Shown piece by piece: positions 9,110-16,977 of a stretch of DNA of 64,000 nucleotides (within the stretch, counting starts at the first letter, position 1; each line of letters starts with the position of its first letter). Source of the stretch: Pseudoruminococcus massiliensis (lineage in GTDB: Bacteria > Bacillota > Clostridia > Oscillospirales > Acutalibacteraceae). A program made the translations under genes and the position numbers. Under the pieces are notes generated by a model. That model did not search any database. It was given only the letters and a program-made list of their open reading frames with translations, and was not told the DNA's origin. The stretch covers positions 186,001 to 250,000 of the forward strand of contig NZ_OLMR01000002.1 of the NCBI RefSeq assembly GCF_900291955.1. Direction: 5' to 3'.

Positions 9110-9535
9110 ATGTTTGAGCATAGGTATGGAATCAAATTGAAAAAGACTACTGCGGATGCCACAGCTTTGAAACTGCTCCGTCAATGTTTTCCAACCCAAT
9201 CTTTTTCGGAACTTCGGGCGAAAATCCAGGCGAATGATTATGTATTTCTTTCTGATATGGAGAAATACCAACATGACGGTGTACGCCAGATGGCAAAACT
9301 GCTGCGAGAATTTGACAAGGCGGGCATTGAAACGGAACTGTTTGAGGAGAGCAGATATACTCCGAATCCTTGGAGGGCAGAACCTATGAGCCGGGAATAT
9401 TTGAAAAATATACTCCAGAGAAATCGGGAGATTACACGACAAGTGCTGGAAGATATTGAGCGTGAAACAGTGGGTTATATTAGTCCAGATGCCAAGAAAG
9501 ACATTGATAAAGAAATATCTAAAATTCAGAAATAG
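9110..9535 (+). CDS. Hypothetical protein, probably horizontally acquired
   Basis: 141 residues, no family recognised with confidence. It is soluble, charged and mostly helical, without signal peptide or membrane segment. A mixed segment near 28-60 (SFSELRAKIQANDYVFLSDM) is followed by a helical C-terminus ending in repeated acidic/basic heptad-like residues. The start is supported by AGGAGG 6 nt upstream. Codon use (CTG, CGG, GGC; more G/C at third positions) differs from flanking metK and tuf, suggesting transfer. The opposite strand is also open over the same span, but lacks an SD and is a shadow. Confidence 0.6.
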   Translation: MFEHRYGIKLKKTTADATALKLLRQCFPTQSFSELRAKIQANDYVFLSDMEKYQHDGVRQMAKLLREFDKAGIETELFEESRYTPNPWRAEPMSREYLKNILQRNREITRQVLEDIERETVGYISPDAKKDIDKEISKIQK

Positions 9536-9587
9536 CACGAGGATGATTCCGCAAGTGTCTGAAAATATGTATGGAATATTCTACTGA

Positions 9588-9731
9588 CTGGCGAGAAGGG
9601 CTCATATAAAATGTAGTGGAACACTTGTAGTAGATGGATATGCAGACCTACCTATAAAAGAAAAATTTGAAATTGATAGCTGGATACCTGTGATTGAATC
9701 AGTTAAAGATTGGGAAAAGCTTAGACTATAG
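9588..9731 (+). pseudogene. C-terminal remnant of an unidentified gene
   Basis: An open stretch of 47 codons with no start codon, opening after a TGA and ending at TAG (9729-9731). It reads like a natural protein C-terminus (contains CSGTLVVDGYADLPIKEKF and DSWIPVIESVKDWEKL). The parent family is not recognised. It supports the view that 9.0-9.75 kb is a decayed insertion. Confidence 0.45.
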
Positions 9732-9766
9732 ACATGAATACCAATTCCTGTTTATCTATACAAAAC

Positions 9767-9815
9767 AACTAACCTCACCATTCGAGAAAAATTTACTTGA
9801 ATGATGGGGTTAGTT
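9767..9815. terminator. Long imperfect hairpin closing the remnant region
   Basis: AACTAACC (9767-9774) pairs with GGTTAGTT (9808-9815), and inner CATTC pairs with GAATG. Only a weak T-tract follows on either strand, so terminator function is uncertain. Confidence 0.4.
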
Positions 9816-9897
9816 TATATAACTCAAAATTTAATGCTTACTTCTCCTATTTGCACCCTATATACAAAATTGAATATTATGGTTATGGGTGATAAAT

Positions 9898-10224
9898 ATG
9901 CCAGAGATATTTATAGTTTTATTCATAATATTAAGCATTTTTGGACTTGTAAATATAGTAAGAAAAATTATTATGTGGCTCTTAAAATATGATGACGGAG
10001 AAATTATAACCGTTATTCCAATTAAAGGGCATTGCGAAAATATTGAATATCGTATTCGCTGCGCATACGAACGGGCAAATTGGTCATCTGAAAATCACCG
10101 CATAATATGCCTTGATAAAGGCATGGACGATGAAACACGCATACTCTGTAATAAGATTTGTGACCGCTTTGGGATTGAAATTATCATTTCTCCGACTTTA
10201 GTGCAAGCTGTTGAAAATACTTAA
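9898..10224 (+). CDS. Small membrane-anchored protein of unknown function
   Basis: About 108 residues. One N-terminal membrane helix (about 3-22, IFIVLFIILSIFGLVNIV), then a soluble domain with YRIRCAYERANW, RIICLDKGMDDETRILC and a hydrophobic end FGIEIIISP. The pattern of a short glycosyltransferase-like or Rossmann-like fragment behind an anchor recurs in Clostridia, but no function is assigned. ATG at 9898 is preferred over an in-frame GTG at 9889, because GGGTGA lies about 6 nt upstream of the ATG. Confidence 0.6.
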   Translation: MPEIFIVLFIILSIFGLVNIVRKIIMWLLKYDDGEIITVIPIKGHCENIEYRIRCAYERANWSSENHRIICLDKGMDDETRILCNKICDRFGIEIIISPTLVQAVENT

Positions 10225-10233
10225 AGACAACAA

Positions 10234-10264
10234 AAATACCCGCCAGTTTCCTGACGGGTATTCT
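10234..10264 (-). terminator. Terminator of tuf (str operon), possibly bidirectional
   Basis: ATACCCG-CCAG-TTTC-CTG-ACGGGTAT hairpin. On the reverse strand it is followed by ATTTTTG. Confidence 0.85.
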
Positions 10265-10297
10265 TTATGAAAAATTTAAAGTTTTAACAATTTTAAA

Positions 10298-11500
10298 TTA
10301 TTCGTTGATAGCAGAAACAACGCCTGAACCAACTGTTCTACCACCCTCACGGATAGCGAAACGGAGGCCTTCTTCGATAGCGATAGGTGTGATAAGCTCA
10401 ACATCCATATCAACGTTATCGCCAGGCATGCACATCTCTGTGCCCTCTGGAAGAGAGATTGTACCTGTAACGTCTGTTGTTCTGAAATAGAACTGTGGAC
10501 GATAGTTGTTGAAGAATGGTGTATGACGGCCGCCTTCATCCTTTGTCAAGACGTAAACGTGACCCTTGAACTTTGTGTGTGGGTGAATTGTGCCTGGCTT
10601 TGCAAGAACCTGACCTCTTTCGATATCAGTTCTCTGAATACCACGGAGAAGAACACCGATGTTGTCACCAGCCTCAGCGAAGTCGAGAAGCTTTCTGAAC
10701 ATTTCGATACCTGTAACAACAGTTGTTCTCTTCTCGTCTGTAAGACCAACGATTTCAACTTCTTCAGACATCTTAAGTGTACCTCTTTCAACTCTACCAG
10801 TTGCAACAGTACCACGACCAGTGATTGTGAATACGTCTTCAACAGGCATAAGGAAAGGAAGGTCACTCTTACGCTCAGGAGTTGGGATATACTCGTCAAC
10901 AGCGTCCATAAGCTCACGGATGCACTTGTACTCTTCAGCGTTAGGGTCTGTAGAAGTAGAAGTAAGAGCGAGGTATGCAGAACCCTTGATGATAGGTGTA
11001 TCATCGCCTGGGAAGTCATACTCGTTAAGGAGCTCACGGATTTCCATCTCAACAAGCTCGAGAAGCTCTGGGTCGTCAACTTGGTCAGTCTTGTTCATGA
11101 ATACAACGATGTAAGGAACACCAACCTGACGAGCGAGAAGGATGTGCTCTCTTGTCTGTGGCATAGGACCATCAGCAGCTGAAACAACGAGGATAGCACC
11201 GTCCATCTGAGCAGCACCAGTAATCATGTTCTTAACGTAGTCAGCATGTCCTGGGCAGTCAACATGAGCGTAGTGACGCTTGTCTGTTTCATACTCAACG
11301 TGTGCTGTGTTAATTGTGATACCACGAGCTCTCTCTTCTGGAGCGCTGTCGATGTTAGCGTAGTCAACGAAATCTGCATCGCCTTCGAGGTTAAGAACCT
11401 TAGTGATAGCAGCAGTAAGAGTTGTCTTACCGTGGTCAACGTGGCCGATAGTACCGATGTTAATATGCGGTTTGTTTCTTTCAAATTTTTCCTTTGCCAT
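10298..11500 (-). CDS. tuf: Elongation factor Tu
   Basis: 400 residues. GTPase that delivers aminoacyl-tRNA to the ribosome. G-motifs: [10 protein letters not shown] (19-28), DCPGHADY (near 81), NKTD (near 137). ATG at 11500 behind TAGGAGGAAAA. It is last in the order rpsL-rpsG-fusA-tuf, and also has its own promoter in the 120-bp gap after fusA. Codon use is strongly biased, as expected for a highly expressed gene, which leaves long open antisense frames. Confidence 0.99.
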   Translation of the reverse strand: MAKEKFERNKPHINIGTIGHVDHGKTTLTAAITKVLNLEGDADFVDYANIDSAPEERARGITINTAHVEYETDKRHYAHVDCPGHADYVKNMITGAAQMDGAILVVSAADGPMPQTREHILLARQVGVPYIVVFMNKTDQVDDPELLELVEMEIRELLNEYDFPGDDTPIIKGSAYLALTSTSTDPNAEEYKCIRELMDAVDEYIPTPERKSDLPFLMPVEDVFTITGRGTVATGRVERGTLKMSEEVEIVGLTDEKRTTVVTGIEMFRKLLDFAEAGDNIGVLLRGIQRTDIERGQVLAKPGTIHPHTKFKGHVYVLTKDEGGRHTPFFNNYRPQFYFRTTDVTGTISLPEGTEMCMPGDNVDMDVELITPIAIEEGLRFAIREGGRTVGSGVVSAINE

Positions 11501-11555
11501 TTGAATTTTCCTCCTATACTATAAATATAATACACTGCATTTGCATATTGGATTC

Positions 11556-11584
11556 ATTTTACCAATAAATCATGAGAAATGCAA
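11556..11584 (-). promoter_or_regulatory. Internal promoter of tuf
   Basis: On the reverse strand TTGCAT (11579-11584), 17-nt spacer, TAAAAT (11556-11561), about 55 bp before the tuf start. Confidence 0.65.
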
Positions 11585-11620
11585 GTGTTTTAATAAAAAT
11601 AGACTAAAATTTACATAAAA

Positions 11621-13720
11621 TTAATCCTTTTTATTTCTTGCGGACATAATTTCCTCAGCAATGCTCTTTGGAACCTCTGCATAGTTGCTTGGCTCCATAA
11701 CATACTGACCACGGCCCTGTGTCTTAGAACGCATATCAGTAGCATAACCAAACATCTGAGAAAGTGGAACCATAGCGTTGATTCTCTGTGCACCTGCAAC
11801 AGCCTCCATGCCCTGGATCATACCACGGCGGGAGTTAAGGTCACCGATAACATCGCCCATATATTCCTCAGGAACGATAACTGTAACCTTCATAATCGGC
11901 TCGAGAAGAACAGGGTCTGCCTTTCTCATAGCTGACTTGAATGCCATAGAACCGGCAATCTTAAATGCCATTTCTGAAGAGTCAACCTCATGATAAGAAC
12001 CATCATAAAGTGTAACCTTAACATCAACAACATTATAGTTTGCAAGAACACCAGAAAGCATAGCACCCTGGATACCTTGGTCAACTGCTGGGATATATTC
12101 CTTAGGAATAGCACCACCAACGATTGCATTGACGAACTCATAGCCCTTGCCTGGGTTCGGCTCAATTCTAATCTTAACATGACCATACTGTCCTTTACCA
12201 CCAGACTGTCTTGCATACTTCTCGTCAACCTCTGCTGTTGTGCGGATTGTTTCCTTGTATGCAACCTGTGGCTTACCAATATTAGCTTCAACCTTAAACT
12301 CACGGAGAAGTCTGTCTACGATGATTTCGAGGTGAAGCTCACCCATACCAGCGATGATAGTTTGTCCTGTTTCTTCGTCTGTATAAGCCTTGAATGTTGG
12401 GTCTTCTTCTGCAAGCTTTGCAAGAGCAATACCCATTTTTTCCTGACCAGCCTTAGTCTTAGGCTCGATAGCAACACGGATAACTGGGTCTGGGAATTCC
12501 ATAGACTCGAGGATAACTGGAGCACTCTCTACGCAAAGTGTATCACCAGTTGTTGTGTTCTTAAGACCAACAGCTGCTGCGATGTCACCTGCATAAACTG
12601 TTTCAATATCCTGTCTGTGGTTAGCGTGCATTTGAAGAATACGACCGATACGCTCTGTATTGCCCTTTGTAGAGTTATATACGCTTGAACCTGCGTTCAA
12701 TGTACCTGAATAAACTCTAAAGAAGCAAAGCTTACCAACATATGGGTCAGTAGCAATCTTAAATGCAAGAGCTGCGAATGGCTCTGTATCAGATGAAAGA
12801 CGCTCTACTTCTTCCTCTGTATCAGGATTGATACCCTTGATAGCAGGAACATCAACAGGAGAAGGCATATAATCGACAATAGCGTCGAGAAGCTTCTGTA
12901 CGCCCTTATTTCTATAAGAAGTTCCGCATGTAACCGGAACCATGTGGTTAGCGATTGTAGATTCACGGATAACTCTCTTGATTTGCTCTGTTGTTGGCTC
13001 TTCGCCCTCGAGATATTTCTCAAGAAGTTCTTCGTCCTGCTCTACAACATGCTCGATAAGCTCGCTTCTATATTTCTCAGCAAGCTCCTTCATATCTTCA
13101 GGGATTTCCTCAACCTTCATATCTTGGCCCATATCATCATAATAGACATCAGCCTTCATCTCTACGAGGTCGATAATACCCTTAAAAGTATCCTCAGCAC
13201 CGATAGGAAGCTGAATTGGAACAGCATTACACTTAAGGCGATCCTTCATCATTTCTACAACACGGTAGAAGTCCGCACCCATAATATCCATCTTATTGAC
13301 ATATACCATGCGTGGAACGCCATATTTGTCAGCCTGTCTCCAAACAGTTTCGGACTGAGGCTCAACGCCACCCTTTGCACAAAGAACTGTTACAGAGCCA
13401 TCGAGAACTCTCAAAGAACGCTCAACCTCAACTGTAAAGTCAACGTGTCCTGGGGTGTCTATGATATTGATTCTGTGCTTACCCTTATCGTGGTTGCTTC
13501 CGCTCCAGAAGCAAGTAGTAGCAGCAGATGTAATTGTAATACCTCTTTCCTGCTCCTGTACCATCCAGTCCATAGTAGCAGAGCCATCATGAGTCTCGCC
13601 GATTTTATGGTTGATACCGGTGTAGAAAAGGATACGTTCTGTTGTTGTTGTTTTACCAGCATCGATATGAGCCATGATGCCGATATTACGAGTCATTTCA
13701 AGTGAAACTTGTCTTGCCAT
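11621..13720 (-). CDS. fusA: Elongation factor G
   Basis: 699 residues. Ribosomal translocase GTPase. G1 [15 protein letters not shown] (17-31), G3 DTPGHVDF (near 87), NKMD (near 141), then domains II-V, with the domain IV stretch [19 protein letters not shown] near 495. ATG at 13720 with AAGGAGG 7 nt upstream. Second last gene of the str operon. Confidence 0.99.
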   Translation of the reverse strand: MARQVSLEMTRNIGIMAHIDAGKTTTTERILFYTGINHKIGETHDGSATMDWMVQEQERGITITSAATTCFWSGSNHDKGKHRINIIDTPGHVDFTVEVERSLRVLDGSVTVLCAKGGVEPQSETVWRQADKYGVPRMVYVNKMDIMGADFYRVVEMMKDRLKCNAVPIQLPIGAEDTFKGIIDLVEMKADVYYDDMGQDMKVEEIPEDMKELAEKYRSELIEHVVEQDEELLEKYLEGEEPTTEQIKRVIRESTIANHMVPVTCGTSYRNKGVQKLLDAIVDYMPSPVDVPAIKGINPDTEEEVERLSSDTEPFAALAFKIATDPYVGKLCFFRVYSGTLNAGSSVYNSTKGNTERIGRILQMHANHRQDIETVYAGDIAAAVGLKNTTTGDTLCVESAPVILESMEFPDPVIRVAIEPKTKAGQEKMGIALAKLAEEDPTFKAYTDEETGQTIIAGMGELHLEIIVDRLLREFKVEANIGKPQVAYKETIRTTAEVDEKYARQSGGKGQYGHVKIRIEPNPGKGYEFVNAIVGGAIPKEYIPAVDQGIQGAMLSGVLANYNVVDVKVTLYDGSYHEVDSSEMAFKIAGSMAFKSAMRKADPVLLEPIMKVTVIVPEEYMGDVIGDLNSRRGMIQGMEAVAGAQRINAMVPLSQMFGYATDMRSKTQGRGQYVMEPSNYAEVPKSIAEEIMSARNKKD

Positions 13721-13745
13721 CTTTGTATCCTCCTTAATGTTTTGT

Positions 13746-13764
13746 CGTAAGTCTTCTGCTTACG
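13746..13764 (-). other. Small intercistronic hairpin between rpsG and fusA
   Basis: CGTAAG and CTTACG form a 6-bp stem with a 7-nt loop, without a T-tract. Possibly a processing or regulatory structure. Confidence 0.35.
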
Positions 13765-13810
13765 CATACTGTCCTCAGCTTGCGGATATTAAGCCGAATA
13801 GAGTACGCAA

Positions 13811-14281
13811 TTACCATCTGTAATGTGCGAAAGCTCTGTTTGCTTCTGCCATCTTGTGAGTATCCTCACGCTTCTTAGCAGCACCGCCGGTTCCGTTGAC
13901 AGCATCAAGGATTTCTCCGGCAAGTCTTTCTCTCATTGTCTTTTCAGATCTAAGTCTTGAATACTTAGCAATCCAACGAAGACCAAGTGTCTGTCTTCTC
14001 TCAGGTGAAACCTCGATAGGTACCTGATAGGTAGCACCACCAACACGGCGAGCCTTAACCTCCAAAGAAGGCATAACATTTTCCATAGCCTGCTCAAAAA
14101 CCTCTAATGGCTCCTTGCCTGTCTTCTCGGAAATAATATCAAAAGCACCGTAAACGATTTTCTGGGAAACACCCTTCTTTCCGTCATACATGATGTTGTT
14201 GATAAGACGAGTGACGAGCTTTGAGTTATACACTGGATCAGGCAGGACATCTCTCTTAGCAATTTGACCTCTTCTTGGCAC
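13811..14281 (-). CDS. rpsG: 30S ribosomal protein S7
   Basis: 156 residues. Binds the 3' major domain of 16S rRNA and nucleates the 30S head. The start is placed at GTG 14281 (product begins [16 protein letters not shown]), matching the family start and giving the usual length. A longer reading from an ATG at 14299 would add MKEGSK, but those codons contain the GGAGG Shine-Dalgarno itself. Confidence 0.96.
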   Translation of the reverse strand: MPRRGQIAKRDVLPDPVYNSKLVTRLINNIMYDGKKGVSQKIVYGAFDIISEKTGKEPLEVFEQAMENVMPSLEVKARRVGGATYQVPIEVSPERRQTLGLRWIAKYSRLRSEKTMRERLAGEILDAVNGTGGAAKKREDTHKMAEANRAFAHYRW

Positions 14282-14347
14282 TTTACTTCCCTCCTTCATA
14301 ATGATGAATTCTTAGGTACTCGAAAGGATTTTGTTCTTCCGTTTGCC

Positions 14348-14382
14348 ATACAGAGGCTATATATAAAAATACATCTCTGTAT
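14348..14382 (-). other. Hairpin between rpsL and rpsG
   Basis: ATACAGAG and CTCTGTAT form a perfect 8-bp stem with a 19-nt loop in the 156-bp rpsL-rpsG gap, without a T-tract. In enterobacteria this gap carries the S7 autoregulatory site. Equivalence here is only a suggestion. Confidence 0.4.
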
Positions 14383-14437
14383 TGCATAATCAATTAAACA
14401 TTTATCCTTAGAGAATTTTCTTTCGCTCTATGCGAAA

Positions 14438-14863
14438 TTATTTTGCAGCTCCAGCCTTTGGACGCTTTGCGCCATACTTAGAACGGGACTGCATACGCTT
14501 TGCAACGCCCTGTGCGTCAAGCGTACCTCTGATAATGTGGTAACGAACACCAGGAAGGTCCTTTACACGTCCGCCTCTGATGAGAACGACGCTGTGCTCC
14601 TGAAGGTTATGACCTACACCAGGAATGTAGGAAGTAACTTCGATACCGTTAGAAAGTCTTACTCTGGCAATCTTTCTGAGAGCTGAGTTAGGCTTCTTAG
14701 GAGTAGCTGTCTTAACCGCTGTGCAAACGCCTCTCTTTTGTGGAGAGTTTTGGTCAATAGCTACACGCTTCTTAGAGTTCCAGCCTTTACGGAGTGCAGG
14801 AGCCTTAGCTTTCTTTTCAGAAACCTCTCTGCCCTTGCGTACCAATTGGTTAAATGTTGGCAA
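14438..14863 (-). CDS. rpsL: 30S ribosomal protein S12
   Basis: 141 residues, including the clostridial insertion after residue 10. Decoding-centre protein. Conserved [20 protein letters not shown] and [17 protein letters not shown] are present, with Lys at the classic streptomycin positions ([17 protein letters not shown]), so no resistance substitution is evident. First gene of the str operon. SD AAGGAGGTGGATTTG precedes the ATG. Confidence 0.98.
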   Translation of the reverse strand: MPTFNQLVRKGREVSEKKAKAPALRKGWNSKKRVAIDQNSPQKRGVCTAVKTATPKKPNSALRKIARVRLSNGIEVTSYIPGVGHNLQEHSVVLIRGGRVKDLPGVRYHIIRGTLDAQGVAKRMQSRSKYGAKRPKAGAAK

Positions 14864-14899
14864 TCAAATCCACCTCCTTGCTCAAAATATATATGTTAA

Positions 14900-14923
14900 A
14901 GAGCCTGATTATTATGGCTCTAT
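14900..14923 (-). other. Hairpin in the str operon leader
   Basis: AGAGCC and GGCTCT pair across a 10-nt loop, followed only by TTTAACA. It sits between the promoter and rpsL. Possibly an attenuator-like element, but the T-tract is weak. Confidence 0.3.
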
Positions 14924-15000
14924 AACAAGCAAAATATGCGAAAACTGGGATTTTATTTTCCAGATTTCAGTCAGCAAACAATAGTCGCCCACAATTTATG

Positions 15001-15030
15001 ATTTTAACACAGCCAAATATATTTTGTCAA
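15001..15030 (-). promoter_or_regulatory. Promoter of the rpsL-rpsG-fusA-tuf operon
   Basis: Reverse strand TTGACA (15025-15030), 18-nt spacer, TAAAAT (15001-15006). Confidence 0.8.
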
Positions 15031-15077
15031 GCACTAATCTACTTAAAATCAAGATTTTTCTTAATCTTTACATATAA

Positions 15078-15105
15078 AAAGCTCATCACCAAAGTGATGA
15101 ACTTT
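15078..15105 (-). terminator. Terminator after the Smr-domain gene
   Basis: TCATCAC/GTGATGA stem followed by CTTTTTAT on the reverse strand. Confidence 0.8.
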
Positions 15106-15118
15106 TCAAAATATATTC

Positions 15119-15352
15119 TTATCTCTTAATCACAAAGATAGTAACACCTTGATTAAGTCCTAATATTTTTCTCTCTATTTTAGCATTAGAATATTTACTC
15201 ACCATATTTCTAAGAGCCATTCCACCACGATAACCATGTATCACAGAAACCTCCCTTACATCTTTTGGTAAGGTTTTTAGTGTAGAAGTTATAAGACTTC
15301 TCGCACTTTCAACAGTATGGCCATGCAAGTCTATTTCTATTGAGTAAGGCAT
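15119..15352 (-). CDS. Small Smr-domain protein
   Basis: 77 residues, little more than one Smr (small MutS-related) domain: IDLHGHTVESARSLI near the start and VSVIHGYRGGMALRNMV in the centre, corresponding to the LDLHG and H-G-x-G motifs. Smr domains nick or bind nucleic acid. Recent work on Smr proteins points to mRNA or ribosome rescue roles, but a stand-alone domain of this size has no assigned job. ATG at 15352 is chosen because GAGGTG lies 6 nt upstream; an upstream in-frame GTG would overlap that SD. Follows ybaK by about 15 bp, so cotranscribed. Confidence 0.8.
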   Translation of the reverse strand: MPYSIEIDLHGHTVESARSLITSTLKTLPKDVREVSVIHGYRGGMALRNMVSKYSNAKIERKILGLNQGVTIFVIKR

Positions 15353-15367
15353 AGCTTTCACCTCTGC

Positions 15368-15847
15368 TTAATCCGCTGTAATTTCAGCAGTTTTTGCACC
15401 AACAATTTCAATTAAATCCTTTGGTGCAAGCTCTATCTGATAACCTATCTTTCCTGCACTTACTATGATTGTTTCTATATTCTCGGCGGACTTATCAAAT
15501 ACTGTTACAAATTGCTTTTTCATTCCGATAGGTGAACAGCCTCCTCTGATATATCCCGTAACCTTATTTATATCCTTAACATGAATCATTTCAACATGCT
15601 TTTCGCCAACAGATTTTGCCGCCCTTTTTAAATCAAGCTCCTTTAATACAGGAACTACAAAAACATAATAATCTCTGCCCGCACCCTTTGTAACCAATGT
15701 TTTGAAAACCTGTTCTGGATTTTGTCCCATCTTTTCCGCAACAGCTGCACCATCAATAGCTCCGTCACTATGGTCATAGGTATGTGCTTTATATGTAATC
15801 TTTGCTTTATCAAGAATACGCATAACATTTGTCTTAAATTCTGACAT
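15368..15847 (-). CDS. ybaK: YbaK/EbsC-type Cys-tRNA deacylase
   Basis: 159 residues. YbaK proteins hydrolyse Cys-tRNA(Pro) and related mischarged tRNAs. The conserved frame is seen: TYDHSDGAIDGAAVAEKMG near 24, VFKTLVTKG near 47 with the catalytic Lys, and GYIRGGCSPIGMKKQF near 98 (the GG-x-SPIG loop). Start ATG at 15847 with AAAGGA upstream. Forms a two-gene unit with the Smr protein. Confidence 0.92.
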   Translation of the reverse strand: MSEFKTNVMRILDKAKITYKAHTYDHSDGAIDGAAVAEKMGQNPEQVFKTLVTKGAGRDYYVFVVPVLKELDLKRAAKSVGEKHVEMIHVKDINKVTGYIRGGCSPIGMKKQFVTVFDKSAENIETIIVSAGKIGYQIELAPKDLIEIVGAKTAEITAD

Positions 15848-15955
15848 ACTATTTCAATCCTTTCAGCTTTAAATCAACTTTACATTATAATAAAATTTAA
15901 TGGTGACTTTGTCAATATTTTTAGAATTGTTATATTAAGCTTTGATTATATAACA

Positions 15956-16002
15956 AAAAGGACATCAAACACACTCTTATAAAATGCGTCTGATGTCCTT
16001 TA
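15956..16002 (-). terminator. Terminator of folT
   Basis: AAAGGACATCA pairs with TGATGTCCTTT (11 bp) around a 23-nt loop, followed by TTTTTG on the reverse strand. Confidence 0.85.
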
Positions 16003-16036
16003 TGGGAGTTGAAAATATTAATAAATATAGAAAATT

Positions 16037-16618
16037 TTATGTATTAACTTCTGTCATACGCTTTACAAATTTAATCTTATCCATAGCTTTAAGCATTGCT
16101 GTAATAACAACAAGCTTCACTATGGTCATTGGTATTATCTGAACAAAAAGGCGTGAAACAAGGGTAGAAAAATAGAATGCAAAGAAATCTGTTTCATTAC
16201 CTTTATAAAGTATCGTCAACCACAATGGTGTAATAAACAAGCTAAAAACAAACTCTGATATAAGTACCGAAATTAAAATTCTTATAAAGCTATCACTCTT
16301 TTTAAGAAAAAATCCAAATACAGCACCTACAAGCATAGCCGAAATCGTAATCGGCGGAAACCATATTCCAACAGGGCGGAATATAACTCCGATAATATCT
16401 CCGATACCTGCTACTTCTGCAGCACCTACCGCACCATAAAGTCTTGCGGCAATAACTACTGGAATAAATGAAAAACTTATTTTGATATTCCACACCTGAA
16501 ATGTAAGAAATTGTGAAATTACAAACTGGGCGGCAATAAGAATTGCAAATACTGCCATTGTTTGTGTTGATAGCTTAGCTTTGCGACTTTTTGTTTCATT
16601 CAATTTGTTTTTGAACAT
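16037..16618 (-). CDS. folT: Folate-specific ECF transporter S component
   Basis: 193 residues, about five to six membrane helices after a basic N-terminus (16-25 Lys/Arg-rich). The segments LIAAQFVISQFLTFQVWNIKISF and AEVAGIGDIIG are typical of ECF S components of the folate family. The S unit binds folate and docks onto the shared energising module (EcfT/EcfA), which is not in this window. Specificity is strongly supported by the THF riboswitch in its leader. SD AAGGAGG lies 7 nt before the ATG and is the target of the riboswitch fold. Confidence 0.92.
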   Translation of the reverse strand: MFKNKLNETKSRKAKLSTQTMAVFAILIAAQFVISQFLTFQVWNIKISFSFIPVVIAARLYGAVGAAEVAGIGDIIGVIFRPVGIWFPPITISAMLVGAVFGFFLKKSDSFIRILISVLISEFVFSLFITPLWLTILYKGNETDFFAFYFSTLVSRLFVQIIPMTIVKLVVITAMLKAMDKIKFVKRMTEVNT

Positions 16619-16626
16619 AAAAAAAC

Positions 16627-16675
16627 CTCCTTATTTTTACAGAATCGCTGTAATGAAATAAGAAGATTACTTCTT
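16627..16675 (-). promoter_or_regulatory. Expression platform of the THF riboswitch: SD-sequestering stem and competing hairpin
   Basis: In the RNA, CUUCUUAUUU (16656-16665) can pair with AAAUAAGGAG (16627-16636), which contains the folT Shine-Dalgarno. The same CUUCUU can instead pair with AAGAAG just upstream (hairpin 16660-16675, 4-nt loop). The two folds are mutually exclusive, which indicates control of translation initiation. Confidence 0.65.
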
Positions 16676-16686
16676 TACATTATCAA

Positions 16687-16782
16687 ACAGCGGGATGCAG
16701 ACTGCGTACCGCAAGAAATTCTTTTCGTTCATACGACAACTCCCCGTTCGTATGACACTTAACGCACACAATCTTACTCTGT
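16687..16782 (-). ncRNA. THF (tetrahydrofolate) riboswitch
   Basis: On the reverse strand the conserved blocks of the class appear in order: GCGTTAAGTG, GAACGGG, GAACGAA, GCGGTACGCAG and TGCATCC, closed by P1 ACAG/CTGT. The same blocks occur in the Eubacterium siraeum THF aptamer. It lies directly upstream of folT, a known target of the class. Confidence 0.92.
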
Positions 16783-16789
16783 AACTAAT

Positions 16790-16818
16790 ACTATACACCC
16801 TCAAATACATTTTGTAAA
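16790..16818 (-). promoter_or_regulatory. Promoter of the THF riboswitch-folT unit
   Basis: Reverse strand TTTACA (16813-16818), 17-nt spacer, TATAGT (16790-16795), ending 7 nt before the aptamer P1. Confidence 0.8.
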
Positions 16819-16868
16819 GGAAATCTTCTGGCAATGGTTTTATATTTTATATGACACTTGAAATTGTG

Positions 16869-16899
16869 TTTTTGCGAATACTTGCTATTATCGCAAAAA
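16869..16899. promoter_or_regulatory. Inverted repeat over the -35 region of the COG0523 operon (candidate operator)
   Basis: TTTTTGCGA (16869-16877) and TCGCAAAAA (16891-16899) are perfect 9-nt inverted arms with a 13-nt centre containing the -35 box. The position suits a repressor. The spacing does not match the Firmicutes Zur box. Confidence 0.5.
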
Positions 16900-16910
16900 A
16901 GGTATATAAT
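16882..16910 (+). promoter_or_regulatory. Promoter of the COG0523 operon
   Basis: TTGCTA (16882-16887), 17-nt spacer, TATAAT (16905-16910). Confidence 0.75.
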
Positions 16911-16977
16911 AAAGATTAGGCAAATTTTATAGCACACAAACTATAATATGCAAATTTCTTAGAAGAAGGGATTCTTT

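Noticed and set aside
9104-9538. 144-codon open frame on the reverse strand, almost exactly opposite the hypothetical gene at 9110
   Set aside because: No SD before its start, unusual aromatic-rich composition, and the forward gene has AGGAGG at proper distance.
10523-11182. Long open frames antisense to tuf, and similarly within fusA (12944-13705)
   Set aside because: Highly expressed genes with strong codon bias leave open antisense frames; no start signals or plausible protein composition.
14282-14299. Six-residue N-terminal extension of S7 from the upstream ATG
   Set aside because: Those codons contain the Shine-Dalgarno of the GTG that gives the canonical PRRGQ start.
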